Shown: positions 31,653 to 41,047, counted from the stretch's first letter. The stretch is 64,000 nt of DNA from an uncultured Dorea sp. (GCA_910580235.1 CAJTVU010000001.1:186001-250000); one strand, 5' to 3'. The notes: generated by a model not told the origin, from the sequence alone. Numbers and translations: made by a program.

Positions 31653-33556
31653 GACCTGCCCTTTCTTATCACTCCCTGCTGCGCGACGGCCGAACGCGCC
31701 CCTTCCTCAAGCTCCGATCCCTTCGGTATGCTTCCGATTACATTCTCTGCCAGCCAGTCCATCTTCACGATCTGCTCTGGAGCAAGGCTCACGCCCGGAT
31801 CCCCCTGGACGACCCCTGTCTGGGAATAGAGGATCCCGGAAAATGGATTGAACTCTCCTCTGCTGATCGTATCTTTCAACAGCTCCACAAGCCTGCGCGT
31901 CCCGATCGGAAGGTTCTGCGAACAGACGACATCGACCACATCCGAGGACATGCCCCACCAGTAATTGATCGCTTTGTTATCCGAAGTCTTCTCATCATAT
32001 TTCCACGTCTTATCCAGCACAGTACGGATAAGACGCTCATAGAATTTCCCCCAGTGCCAGAGGGGCATCGCCAGGCTTCTTGGCATACCGTCCTCCAGAC
32101 AGTAAATGCCAAAATACCTGGAGGACTCCTCAGGGATCACCATATCCTTCCCGGAAATACAGTCTGCATCGATCCTGCTTATCTTCTCATAGACGTCCTG
32201 ATCCTTCACGGAAGACCACTCCAGATAGACTTCCGCCCGAGGATTGATCATCTTCGCCCCGAGCGCGAACGCATTGATATTTGCAATAGATCCGTAGACA
32301 GGAAGATCTGCGATATACGCGATCTTATCGCCCTTTGCCAGCGCGCCCGCCACCGCCCCCATCACGAACTTCGCCTCGTGCATCCTTGCATAATAAGTGC
32401 GGATATACCTGTGAGAAGTATTGAGGGAGCAGTTTAAGATACGCAGCTGAGGATTGGCGATGGCGGCCTTCACGCTCTCCTGTACGAAGGCGGGAGACGT
32501 CGTGAAGATAATGTCGCATTTCTCCTCTACCGCTTTTAAAATAGCTTCCTTTATATTTTCTTCCGTCACGCCGTCATAGCATATTGTTGTAACCTTGTCC
32601 GGGAACGCCTGCTCCAAATGGAGGCGCCCCAGCTCATGGGCGTAGGTCCATGCAGAAGTCCCTACTGTCTTCGCATACACGAACGCAATCTTAAGACGGG
32701 TCATCCCAGTAGGGAGCAAGAGATTCAGAAGCGGCCTCTTCTCCTCATTGGGGCTTAGCTTCAGATCTACGGACTCCTCCTTTTCCATGAGGCTGAACTC
32801 TTCCCTCATGTCCAGGATCATTGCCTTTAGCTCTTTCGTTGTCTTGTCGCATATATCCGCATAGCCGTATAAAGAAATGAACGCGAGGAACGCGTCCCCC
32901 GGAAGGACGTCCTCCTCGTCAAGCTTCTTATATTCTGCACAGAACCTGCGGTATATAGAGCTGAACGTCAGCTTATCCTCATCCGTCCACTCCTCCTTCG
33001 GCTCCTTGCCCACAAGCTCCTGAAGCTTTCTAAATCTCCCTTCCTCGGAAAACCAGATGTAGTTGACTTTGGACAGATCATAAAATTCCATGAACTCATA
33101 GTAGATCTTATTCTCTTTCTCCTGCGTGCGCTTCGGGACGATCCTCGTGACAGTTCCCGGCACTGCCGTGGCGCCGTAGAACTTCAGGACGCTGACCCTC
33201 TTATTCCCTTCCAGCACATAGAACTTATTCATATACTCATAAGCCTTGATCGGCTCCCGGATCCCTTCCGCCACATGGCTGTCGCTAAGCTGCTGCCATT
33301 TCTGGGCAAACTCCGTGCTCTCGCGCAGGATAGGCATGAAATTTCCCGCGAACGCGCTGCTCCTCCCCCCTGTCTTCGTCCCCGCGATCTGGTCGATGGG
33401 AATCTGCACGAGCCCAAGGGGGACTTCCGAATAGGCGCCTCTGCCCGGTAAGATATCATCCAGCACTTCCAGCGTCGGCTGCATTCCATGGAGCATCCGG
33501 TATTGATAATCCTTTTTCCCAAGCCCATATGCCTTTGCATAATCCGTTAATGTCAT
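31649..33556 (-). CDS. Cytosolic fusion: ParB-like domain plus BMP-type ligand-binding domain
   Basis: The 635-residue protein has no signal peptide or lipobox. Residues about 50-140 look like a ParB/Srx-type domain (GLVQIPIDQIAGTK ... YVLEGNKRVSVLKFYGA). Residues about 285-570 resemble the BMP/Med family of nucleoside-binding lipoproteins (LKIAFVYAKTVGTSAWTYAHELG; GDKIAYIADLPVYGSIANINAFALGA). Such binding domains normally lie outside the cell for an ABC importer. A cytosolic copy joined to ParB-like sequence suggests a ligand sensor or enzyme. The ATG at 33556 follows GGAGAAGG. Confidence 0.75.
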   Translation of the reverse strand: MTLTDYAKAYGLGKKDYQYRMLHGMQPTLEVLDDILPGRGAYSEVPLGLVQIPIDQIAGTKTGGRSSAFAGNFMPILRESTEFAQKWQQLSDSHVAEGIREPIKAYEYMNKFYVLEGNKRVSVLKFYGATAVPGTVTRIVPKRTQEKENKIYYEFMEFYDLSKVNYIWFSEEGRFRKLQELVGKEPKEEWTDEDKLTFSSIYRRFCAEYKKLDEEDVLPGDAFLAFISLYGYADICDKTTKELKAMILDMREEFSLMEKEESVDLKLSPNEEKRPLLNLLLPTGMTRLKIAFVYAKTVGTSAWTYAHELGRLHLEQAFPDKVTTICYDGVTEENIKEAILKAVEEKCDIIFTTSPAFVQESVKAAIANPQLRILNCSLNTSHRYIRTYYARMHEAKFVMGAVAGALAKGDKIAYIADLPVYGSIANINAFALGAKMINPRAEVYLEWSSVKDQDVYEKISRIDADCISGKDMVIPEESSRYFGIYCLEDGMPRSLAMPLWHWGKFYERLIRTVLDKTWKYDEKTSDNKAINYWWGMSSDVVDVVCSQNLPIGTRRLVELLKDTISRGEFNPFSGILYSQTGVVQGDPGVSLAPEQIVKMDWLAENVIGSIPKGSELEEGARSAVAQQGVIRKGRS

Positions 33557-33572
33557 AACCTTCTCCAATCTA

Positions 33573-35276
33573 TTAAAGCTTCAGCCCGCGGTAACGATTT
33601 ACGCAGGCGTATATCTCCTGCTTTCTCGGAAGCGCCAGATTCCCGGGGAGATAGCCGCCGTCACAGACAGCCGCGAACCCCTTCTTTTCAAAATCCGACA
33701 ATACCTGCTCCACCAGCTGCCTCACTGTCTTCTTCCCGTCCAGCAGGCTCTCTTCCATATATTTTACGACGTGCCCAAGAAAGGCCAGCTGTTCTGAGTC
33801 GCAGAGCTGTTCCACATACCTTAGATCAATGGTCTCATGGTTCAGCTGCACGCCGTCCTTCCCCATCGTCTTAATCTTAATCCTTCCTTTATGGACGATC
33901 CCCGGATTCTTCCCGGGCCTGCGGGCATATCCCGGGACATCCGCCTTTCCTTCCGGCAGCGAAAGGGCGGGATATGACGCTGCCGCCTCTTTTGCAAGAG
34001 CCGTAATCTCTTTGGGGATATAGCGGTCCATCTGCACGATGCAGTCTGACACCTGGAAATACGCCCCGGAGCTTCCCGCCACCAGTATCGTCGATATCTC
34101 GTGCGCCTCGTATAAGTCCCGCATCCTCTCGATGAACGGCGTAATAGGCTCCATATCCCGATGGATGACCCTCTGCATCAGCTCATCCCGCACCATGAAA
34201 TTCGTCGCGCTCGTGTCCTCGTCAATAAGAAGCGCTCTCGCCCCGGCCTCCATAGCCTCCACTACATTTGCCGCCTGAGATGTGCTCCCGCTGGCGTCCT
34301 CTGTAGAGAACGCTTTCGTATCTTTTCTGTTCGGCAGATCGTTGATGAACATAGAAATATCTGTCTTCTTAATGCTCCTCCCATCTTCGGCGCGGATCTT
34401 CACAGACGCCTCGTCCGTCACAACATATTCTCGCCCATCTCCGGCAATATGAGGATAAACGCCCATCTCCAACGCTTTCAGAAGGGTAGATTTCCCGTGA
34501 TATCCTCCGCCTACGATAAGAGTGATCCCTTTCCTCACTCCCATTCCCGTGATCTTTCCCTTGTATGGCAGATCCATCTCTACCTGCATCGATGCAGGCG
34601 ACCGGAATTCCACCGCATTCTTCATTGGACGCTGGGACACCCCGGATTCCCTTGGAAGAATGGAGCCGTCGGCCACAAATGCCACAAGCCCCATCGGCTC
34701 CAGCCGGCTTCTGATATATTCTCTGTCCTGTGCGAGCTCCATCACCTTTTCTGTCTGTCCAGCGTTAAGATTGCGGTAGATCAAAGCCTTCTCCACGCAT
34801 CTGGGGAGGAAATCAAAGAGGATCTTTATAAGCTCCCTTGCGTTGATCGTCCGCCCATTCGCCGGGAACCCCGCCTCGAACCGGACCGTCACGCTTCCGT
34901 CCGCCCCGTCCACCGTACATGCGCTCCTCTCCAGGATCTCCTGCCCGCATCTCGTGACAGAGAGGATCCCGCTCTTTCCCGATCCCTTTGCCTGAAAAGA
35001 ATATTCCGCCGTCTGTTTTGAAAAGTTCCGCGTCAGATGATCCTGGAGCGCGATCCTTTTATGCTTCTCATCATAAAGCCTCTGTGGGAATCCTGCCGTC
35101 TTCCCCGACACTTCCACATGCAGCTTTGAAGGGGCTGCGAACGGATCCCCCTGCACATGGTCTATGGACAGGGTATAGCTGCCGAAGCGGTAGCTCCCCT
35201 TTGTACCTTTATAGGCTGGATAGCCCTTCCTGTCAATGTTCATTAATAACTGTCTTAAATCTTCTGCCGTCTTCAT
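33573..35276 (-). CDS. ABC-class ATPase (ABC_ATPase family, COG3044-like)
   Basis: The 567-residue soluble protein has the P-loop GGGYHGKSTLLKALE near residues 285-300, the Ser-rich signature region ASGSTSQAANVVEAMEAG and Walker B ALLIDEDTSATNFM. These define the predicted ATPases of the ABC class, which include trypanosome MRB1590, an RNA-binding protein. There is no partner permease. The ATG at 35276 follows GGGAGG. It lies 16 bp before the ParB-like/BMP gene. Confidence 0.88.
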   Translation of the reverse strand: MKTAEDLRQLLMNIDRKGYPAYKGTKGSYRFGSYTLSIDHVQGDPFAAPSKLHVEVSGKTAGFPQRLYDEKHKRIALQDHLTRNFSKQTAEYSFQAKGSGKSGILSVTRCGQEILERSACTVDGADGSVTVRFEAGFPANGRTINARELIKILFDFLPRCVEKALIYRNLNAGQTEKVMELAQDREYIRSRLEPMGLVAFVADGSILPRESGVSQRPMKNAVEFRSPASMQVEMDLPYKGKITGMGVRKGITLIVGGGYHGKSTLLKALEMGVYPHIAGDGREYVVTDEASVKIRAEDGRSIKKTDISMFINDLPNRKDTKAFSTEDASGSTSQAANVVEAMEAGARALLIDEDTSATNFMVRDELMQRVIHRDMEPITPFIERMRDLYEAHEISTILVAGSSGAYFQVSDCIVQMDRYIPKEITALAKEAAASYPALSLPEGKADVPGYARRPGKNPGIVHKGRIKIKTMGKDGVQLNHETIDLRYVEQLCDSEQLAFLGHVVKYMEESLLDGKKTVRQLVEQVLSDFEKKGFAAVCDGGYLPGNLALPRKQEIYACVNRYRGLKL

Positions 35277-35290
35277 GCCGATCTGCCTCC

Positions 35291-35992
35291 CTAATATGCC
35301 TTCGCCTCTTCCCGCGTAAGCCAGAAATGGATCCCTGTAGTGGAATCCTGCCATCTGTCCTCATTAAAATCGTCCACTTGTACCCACTCGCCTTTCCGGT
35401 AGACAAAGTCCTCGTCCACCAATGACCAGGCTTCTTCAAATTCCTCTTTAAAGTCAAAGCTCTTAATAGTCAGTACCTTCGCCTTATCGCACCGGCAGGA
35501 CGGCATTGTGGCCGACGTCCTGCGCGCGTCCTCCGGGACGAGCAGCTGCACCATACGGTCATTGACGCATTTCTTGTACGCCAGGAATGCTCCCTTCTCA
35601 GGACAGTGGAGCCGGAACCACTTTGTCCTCTCATCTGATACGACCCCTTCCAACATAGCATGCTCAAGGACCGCGCCGAACAGATCCGCGCCTCGTATGT
35701 CACAGCCTCCCATATCACAGTAGCGCAAAGACGCCGTCACCATACTGGCATCCCTGAAATCCGCTCCATGCAAAGGACAGCCGTCGAACAACACATTCTT
35801 CACCGTGCTGCCATAAAAGCTTACATCATTTAAGACTACATTTTGGAAAGAGCTTAAAGTAAGGTCTGTATGGCTAAAGTCCGCCCCCGTAAGATCCATA
35901 TCTCTAAGCTCATATTCCCTCAGTATAAGCCTTTCGCCCTGCGCCCTCCCTGAAAGGGCCGACAACAGCTCCTCCTTCGACATCCTCTTCAT
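35291..35992 (-). CDS. Pentapeptide-repeat protein with DUF5758-like C terminus
   Basis: The 233-residue protein has about a dozen A(D/N)LxX-type pentapeptide units between residues 28 and 120 (LTGADFSHTDLTLSSFQNV, ADFRDASM), forming a right-handed beta-helix. The C-terminal half contains GAFLAYKKC, LLVPEDARRTSATMPSCRCDKAKVL, which fits DUF5758. Pentapeptide proteins often bind protein partners or mimic DNA. The ATG at 35992 follows GAGGTG. Confidence 0.82.
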   Translation of the reverse strand: MKRMSKEELLSALSGRAQGERLILREYELRDMDLTGADFSHTDLTLSSFQNVVLNDVSFYGSTVKNVLFDGCPLHGADFRDASMVTASLRYCDMGGCDIRGADLFGAVLEHAMLEGVVSDERTKWFRLHCPEKGAFLAYKKCVNDRMVQLLVPEDARRTSATMPSCRCDKAKVLTIKSFDFKEEFEEAWSLVDEDFVYRKGEWVQVDDFNEDRWQDSTTGIHFWLTREEAKAY

Positions 35993-36038
35993 ATAAGCAC
36001 CTCGCTTCTGCCACTCGCTCTCCCATGCTCCTCTCTTC

Positions 36039-36581
36039 TTATAGATCAACGATCCGCGGACGATGATGTGTATATGGCAGGAACTTCTTCAGCAGATCCT
36101 GCGTCTTAAACTTTAAGTGTGTCGTATTGATCCCCGTATTACATACAAAATACTCCGCTTCCGCCACTTCTTTGTCAATAATGAGCTGCACATAGTCGTC
36201 CTTATCATTTAGCAGCCCTACGACGCTTGCAGAACCAGGCTTCGTTCCAAGATGCTCCCACATATGCTCCGGGGAGGCAAAGGACATGTGGGAAACTCCC
36301 AGCTTCTTGCTAAAAGACGCCGTATCGAACGCTTTTTCTTCCGGCATCACAAGGAGGAAGAAGCTCGTCTTCTTCTGATTGCAAAGGAACACATCCTTAC
36401 GCACCGGCGCCTCTAACACTTTACCTATATCCGCGCATTCTTCCATGGAAGATGCCGGGTCGTTGTCCACACGCTCATAAGCGATCCCCAGCTTCTTAAA
36501 TACCTTATACACTTCCTGTTCAAGAGGGACCCTCTCGCTTACATTCTCCGGCGGCGTCGTCACGATCTCACTGATATACAT
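36039..36581 (-). CDS. Prolyl-tRNA editing protein (YbaK/ProX family)
   Basis: The 180-residue protein matches the ProX/PrdX type of trans-editing domain: PASSMEECADIG, KDVFLCNQKKTSFFLLVMP, SKKLGVSHMSFASPEHM, GSASVVGLLND and the terminal HHRPRIVDL. It hydrolyses mischarged Ala-tRNA(Pro). It leads the five-gene operon from a strong promoter at 36662-36690. The ATG at 36581 follows GGAGG. Confidence 0.9.
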   Translation of the reverse strand: MYISEIVTTPPENVSERVPLEQEVYKVFKKLGIAYERVDNDPASSMEECADIGKVLEAPVRKDVFLCNQKKTSFFLLVMPEEKAFDTASFSKKLGVSHMSFASPEHMWEHLGTKPGSASVVGLLNDKDDYVQLIIDKEVAEAEYFVCNTGINTTHLKFKTQDLLKKFLPYTHHRPRIVDL

Positions 36582-36661
36582 TTTTCTACCTCCATACATT
36601 TTATATTTTTACTTTTTACTGCTGTTTTTATGTTACACAACGCGCAAATGTCTCTTCGGAT

Positions 36662-36690
36662 ATTATACTTATTCGGAAAGCATTTGTCAA
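36662..36690 (-). promoter_or_regulatory. Promoter of the five-gene operon
   Basis: A perfect consensus: TTGACA (36690-36685), 17 bp, TATAAT (36667-36662) on the minus strand, about 80 bp before the editing-protein gene. Confidence 0.85.
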
Positions 36691-36780
36691 AAACCTATAA
36701 TGGAGATTATGTATTGGCTATAGCCAGGAAATATAGTATCATGTAGTCAGACAGATCATGAAAGCAAAGGAGCGCGATAT

Positions 36781-37353
36781 ATGAGATACATTTTAGCATC
36801 CGCCTCGCCTCGGAGAAAAGAGCTTCTCGCCCTGACAGGCATAGATTTTGAGATCATCCCTTCTTCTGTTGAAGAAAAGATTACGAAAAGCGCGCCCCGG
36901 GACGTTGTGATGGAGCTGGCCTCCCAGAAGGCATGGGACGTATATGGATCACTGCCCCCTGCGGGCGGCGAGGATATTACAGTAATCGGCGCGGACACCA
37001 TCGTCGCCTACAACGGCGAGATCCTTGGGAAGCCGGCAGATAAAGCAGAAGCCTACGATATGCTCTCCCTGCTGGCCGACCGCACTCATCAAGTCTATAC
37101 AGGAGTCTCCATCATCAAGAAAAAGAAAGGTGCAACATTACAGAACACATTCTATGAGAAGACAGACGTCACATTCTACCCCATCAGCAGACAGGCGCTG
37201 CACGTCTATGTGGAATCCGGCGATCCCCTCGATAAGGCGGGAGCTTACGGCATCCAGGGGCCTTTTGCCATCCACATAAAAGAGATCCACGGAGAATACA
37301 GCAACGTAGTCGGCCTTCCCATCGGGAGGCTGTACCATGAGCTGGGGATCTAA
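36781..37353 (+). CDS. maf: Maf family nucleotide pyrophosphatase
   Basis: The 190-residue protein has the Maf motifs LASASPRRKELL at the N terminus, VIGADTIVAYNGEILGKP and DKAGAYGIQGPFAIH. Family members hydrolyse dTTP/UTP or modified nucleotides and restrain septum formation. The ATG follows AAAGGAG. A 12-bp palindrome TGGCTATAGCCA (36715-36726) lies in the upstream region. Confidence 0.93.
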   Translation: MRYILASASPRRKELLALTGIDFEIIPSSVEEKITKSAPRDVVMELASQKAWDVYGSLPPAGGEDITVIGADTIVAYNGEILGKPADKAEAYDMLSLLADRTHQVYTGVSIIKKKKGATLQNTFYEKTDVTFYPISRQALHVYVESGDPLDKAGAYGIQGPFAIHIKEIHGEYSNVVGLPIGRLYHELGI

Positions 37354-37382
37354 AGCCAGGGAGGATAAAGGAGGAGCAGGCA

Positions 37383-37943
37383 ATGAGCGATATTATGGAA
37401 TTTACTACAAGAGAACAATTCAGGGAATGGCTTTCAGACAACTGCATGTCACATGACGGCGTCTGGCTCTTACTTGGCAAAGCAGGCGGGCCAAAGACGA
37501 TCAAGGCAGGCGAAGCCCTCGAAGAAGCCCTCTGCTTTGGCTGGATCGACGGGCAGATGAAAAGCATCGACGAGAAGGCTTATAAAAAATACTTTTCTAT
37601 ACGCAGGGAGAAGAGCAAGTGGTCAGAGAAAAATAAGGCGTTGGCCGAAAAGCTTGAAGAGCAGGGGCGTATGACTGATTTCGGCAGAAAGAAGATAGAG
37701 GAGGCAAAAAAGAACGGCCAGTGGAACGCTCCAAACGCTATGGTGGTCACAGAGGAACAGCTCGCCTTCTTATCCGAGCTTCTGGAGCAATACGAGCCTG
37801 CCAGCACAAATTTCCAGTCCATGTCCTTATCGGTAAAAAAGACTTACGCCCGGGCATATTTTGACGCAAAGACAGATGACGGGCGAAAAAAGCGGATCGC
37901 CTGGATGGTGGACAGGCTCAATAAAAATCTGAAGCCTATGTAG
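37383..37943 (+). CDS. YdeI/OmpD-associated family protein
   Basis: The 186-residue protein has the pattern REWLSDNCMSHDGVWLLLGK, EALCFGWIDGQMKSID, YFSIRREKSKWSEKNKALAEKLEEQGRM and the C-terminal Ala/Arg-rich helix of the YdeI/OmdA family, found widely but not biochemically defined. It lies 29 bp after maf and is likely co-transcribed. The ATG follows GGAGGAG. Confidence 0.88.
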   Translation: MSDIMEFTTREQFREWLSDNCMSHDGVWLLLGKAGGPKTIKAGEALEEALCFGWIDGQMKSIDEKAYKKYFSIRREKSKWSEKNKALAEKLEEQGRMTDFGRKKIEEAKKNGQWNAPNAMVVTEEQLAFLSELLEQYEPASTNFQSMSLSVKKTYARAYFDAKTDDGRKKRIAWMVDRLNKNLKPM

Positions 37944-37980
37944 CCTCAAGTGCACAAGGAGCCTTGTAGGCTCTGGACAC

Positions 37981-38016
37981 AAAAAAAGACGCCGTGTCGT
38001 TGCGACACGGCGTCTT
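37981..38016 (-). terminator. Terminator of rpsU
   Basis: A 14-bp stem AAGACGCCGTGTCG/CGACACGGCGTCTT with a 3-nt loop; the minus-strand tail is TTTTTTT. The stem may also stop the maf-ydeI transcript arriving from the other side. Confidence 0.9.
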
Positions 38017-38028
38017 CGTCTGCACATA

Positions 38029-38205
38029 TTAGTTATATTTACGCTTTCTGGCAGCCTCAGATTTTTTCTTGCGTCTCACGCTTGGCTTTTCGTAATGCTC
38101 TCTCTTACGAATCTCCTGCTGAATGCCCGCCTTCGCACAGTTTCTCTTGAATCTGCGTAAAGCGCTATCTAACGTCTCGTTCTCTTTTACGATTACATTT
38201 GACAT
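38029..38205 (-). CDS. rpsU: 30S ribosomal protein S21
   Basis: The 58-residue protein matches S21 (SNVIVKENETLDSALRRFKRNCAKAG, basic tail). The ATG at 38205 follows GAGGTTAGGTGA. It is a single-gene unit with its own promoter (38282-38309) and terminator. Confidence 0.95.
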   Translation of the reverse strand: MSNVIVKENETLDSALRRFKRNCAKAGIQQEIRKREHYEKPSVRRKKKSEAARKRKYN

Positions 38206-38281
38206 AACTTCACCTAACCTCCCCTCAAGCCCTATATTGTGCACTATACGACTGTTCGGGTATATTCTTGCACTACTTAAG

Positions 38282-38309
38282 ATTATAACACATTTTTCCT
38301 TTACGTCAA
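38282..38309 (-). promoter_or_regulatory. Promoter of rpsU
   Basis: TTGACG (38309-38304), 16 bp, TATAAT (38287-38282) on the minus strand, about 75 bp before the ATG. Confidence 0.75.
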
Positions 38310-38354
38310 TAAGTTTTGTACATTTTTCATGCCATTTTTCATGCGGCCCGCTGA

Positions 38355-40997
38355 TTAGGCGCCGACTTGCTCTTCCAGCACACCCTTCACTTTTGCTATC
38401 GCATCGTCGATCCCCGCAGGGTTCTTGCCTCCTGCCTGCGCCATATTCGGACGTCCGCCCCCGCCTCCGCCTACAAGGGACGCGATCGCTTTAATGAGAT
38501 TCCCTGCATGGGCCCCCTTGTCTACGGCGTCTTTCGTCGCCATTGCCATCAAGGACACCTTCCCGTCCACGGCAGACGCAAGGACGACCACGCCTTCGCC
38601 GATCTTCTCCCTTAGCTGATCGCCCAGATCCCGAAGGCCGTTCATGTCCACGCCGTCTACCTTCGCCGCAAGAAGCTTCATGCCCTTTACTTCCACGATC
38701 TGATCTATAACGTCGCCCATAGAGCCTTGGGCCAGCTTGCTCTTTAAGCTCTCTACTTCGCTGCCAAGCGCTTTATTTTCAGCCTGCAGGCTCCGGATCC
38801 GGTCGGACAGCTGCTCCGGTTTTGCTTTTACAAGCTTCGCCGCCGCAAGAAGCCTCTCTTCTATCTCATTATAGTAATCCATAAGCCCTTTTGCCGTCAG
38901 CGCCTCGATACGCCTTACGCCCGCTGCGACGCCTGTCTCGGACAAGATCTTAAAAGCAGTGATAGCGCCCGTATTAGCCACATGAGTCCCGCCGCACAGC
39001 TCCCGGGAGAAATCGCCCATGCTTACCACCCGGACGATGTCGCCGTACTTCTCCCCGAAAAGCGCGGCCGCGCCCGTCTTCTTCGCTTCCTCGATAGGCA
39101 TATTCTCCACAACGACCGGAAGCCCCTTCTGGATCTGCTCATTTACGATATGCTCCACCTTCCTTAGCTCTTCTTCTGTCAGAGCCGAGAAATGTGTAAA
39201 GTCAAAACGGAGCCTGTCTGCGTTCACAGAGGATCCCGCCTGCTCTACATGGCTTCCAAGCACGGTGCGGAGCGCTTTGTGGAGCAGGTGCGTCGCACTG
39301 TGGTTATTGGCAGAGAGCGCCCTTCTTGCAGCGTCAACGGACAAGGACACAACGTCGCCAGTCTTCACCATGCCTTTGTCCACATAGCCTTTATGCCCGA
39401 TCTTTCCTCCTGCAAGCTTGACTGTATCTTCCACTACAAATGAAAGCTCCCCGCTCTCGATCAATCCGATGTCCGCTTCCTGCCCGCCGCTGGTGGCGTA
39501 GAATGGGGTCTCTTCCACAAAGATCGTCCCTCTCTCCCCATCGGACAGCGCCTCCACGATCTCATCCTCTGTCGTAAGTATCGTAACTTTTGAATCACAG
39601 GACAGCTTGTCATAGCCTACAAAGACGCTCGTAACAGAAGCGTCTATGTCGTCGTAGACGCTCGCCTCTCTTCCGCTGTAGCTGTGCTCCCCAAACGTCC
39701 CTTTTGCTTTCTGCTTCTGCTCTTCCACCGCTTTCCTGAACGCTTCCTCGTCAATGGACATCCCTTTCTCTTCCAGTATCTCTATAGTCAGGTCTACCGG
39801 GAACCCATATGTGTCGTACAGGCGGAACGCTTCTTCTCCTGAGAGGACTTTCTCGCACTTTTTCTCCATCTCTTCGATCGTTCCGGTCAGGATGGACAAT
39901 CCCTGGTCGATCGTCTTATTGAACTGTTCTTCCTCTTTCGCGATCACTTTAAAGATGAATTCTTTCTTCTCCTCCAGCTCCGGATATCCGTCTTTCGAGC
40001 CTTCAATAACCGTCGCCGCCAGCTCGATCAGGAACTCCCTGTCGATGCCAAGAAGCCTCCCATGGCGGCTGGCGCGCCGCAGCAGGCGGCGGAGCACATA
40101 TCCCCTGCCGCTGTTGGACGGCAGGATCCCGTCGGAGATCATAAAGGTCACAGAACGGATGTGGTCCGTAATGACACGGATGGACACATCCGACGCCTGC
40201 CCCTCTCCATATCCTACCCCTGCGATCCTGCATACATGCTCGCGGAGGGCAAATATCGTATCTACATCGAACATGGAATCTACGCCCTGCACTACGCACG
40301 CCAGACGCTCAAGGCCCATGCCCGTATCGATGTTCTTCATATCCAGCTCGGTATAATTGTTATGCCCGTCATTGTCGAACTGCGTGAATACGTTGTTCCA
40401 GATCTCCATATACCGGTCGCAGTCGCAGCCTACCGTACAGCCTTCCCTGTGGCAGCCGTACTCTTCCCCACGGTCATAGTACACTTCCGAGCAAGGCCCA
40501 CAGGGGCCTGCGCCATGCTCCCAGAAATTATCTTCTTTCCCAAAGCGGAAGATCCGCTCCGGCGCGATCCCAATGTCTTTGTTCCAGATCTCCCACGCTT
40601 CGTCGTCCTCCAGATAGACAGACGGGTACAGCCTGTCCGCCGGAAGGCCGACCACTTCCGTCAGGAACTCCCACGTCCAGCGGATAGACTCTTTCTTAAA
40701 ATAATCCCCGAATGAAAAATTCCCAAGCATCTCAAAAAATGTGCCGTGCCGCGCCGTCTTTCCTACATTATCGATATCCCCGGTGCGGATGCACTTCTGA
40801 CAGGTCGTCACACGCCTGTTCGGGGGCGTCTCCTCCCCTGTAAAATATGGTTTTAACGGCGCCATGCCAGAATTGATAAGAAGCAGGCTCTTATCATTGT
40901 GAGGCACCAGTGAAAAGCTCTTCATCGCCAGATGGCCCTTGCTCTCAAAGAACTCCAGGAACATCCTTCTTAATTCATTCACTCCGTATTTCTGCAT
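38355..40997 (-). CDS. alaS: Alanyl-tRNA synthetase
   Basis: The 880-residue enzyme has the class II core (RVTTCQKCIRTGDIDNVG, HGTFFEMLGNFSFGDYFKKE), the editing domain with zinc ligands (HSATHLLHKALR and CGGTHVANTG) and the C-Ala domain ending in the Gly-rich GGGGGGRPNMAQAGG. It charges tRNA-Ala. The ATG at 40997 follows GAGGAGG. It has its own promoter embedded in the terminator of the hydrogenase operon, and a short leader hairpin (41020-41039). Confidence 0.97.
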   Translation of the reverse strand: MQKYGVNELRRMFLEFFESKGHLAMKSFSLVPHNDKSLLLINSGMAPLKPYFTGEETPPNRRVTTCQKCIRTGDIDNVGKTARHGTFFEMLGNFSFGDYFKKESIRWTWEFLTEVVGLPADRLYPSVYLEDDEAWEIWNKDIGIAPERIFRFGKEDNFWEHGAGPCGPCSEVYYDRGEEYGCHREGCTVGCDCDRYMEIWNNVFTQFDNDGHNNYTELDMKNIDTGMGLERLACVVQGVDSMFDVDTIFALREHVCRIAGVGYGEGQASDVSIRVITDHIRSVTFMISDGILPSNSGRGYVLRRLLRRASRHGRLLGIDREFLIELAATVIEGSKDGYPELEEKKEFIFKVIAKEEEQFNKTIDQGLSILTGTIEEMEKKCEKVLSGEEAFRLYDTYGFPVDLTIEILEEKGMSIDEEAFRKAVEEQKQKAKGTFGEHSYSGREASVYDDIDASVTSVFVGYDKLSCDSKVTILTTEDEIVEALSDGERGTIFVEETPFYATSGGQEADIGLIESGELSFVVEDTVKLAGGKIGHKGYVDKGMVKTGDVVSLSVDAARRALSANNHSATHLLHKALRTVLGSHVEQAGSSVNADRLRFDFTHFSALTEEELRKVEHIVNEQIQKGLPVVVENMPIEEAKKTGAAALFGEKYGDIVRVVSMGDFSRELCGGTHVANTGAITAFKILSETGVAAGVRRIEALTAKGLMDYYNEIEERLLAAAKLVKAKPEQLSDRIRSLQAENKALGSEVESLKSKLAQGSMGDVIDQIVEVKGMKLLAAKVDGVDMNGLRDLGDQLREKIGEGVVVLASAVDGKVSLMAMATKDAVDKGAHAGNLIKAIASLVGGGGGGRPNMAQAGGKNPAGIDDAIAKVKGVLEEQVGA

Positions 40998-41047
40998 AAC
41001 ATCCTCCTCGCCTTTCATCAGCGTCCCTGTATAGACGCTATTCCCTA

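Noticed and set aside
34161..35021. 286-codon plus-strand frame opposite the ABC-class ATPase
   Set aside because: A shadow of the minus-strand gene with His/Arg/Cys-rich composition and no recognised motif.
35920..35940. CCCTCAGTATA in the pentapeptide gene resembles the dispersed repeat
   Set aside because: Only a partial match, and within the coding sequence for LILREYE; the distinguishing GTGTACAA part is missing.
36714..36742. Promoter for maf (TTGGCT, 17 bp, TATCAT) with a palindrome
   Set aside because: Both boxes are poor matches; mentioned under maf but not called as a feature.
37943..37975. Imperfect palindrome CCTCAAGTGCACAAGGAG after the YdeI-like gene as another copy of the repeat
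   Set aside because: Similar to the repeat but with an inserted base and several changes; too weak to count as a copy.
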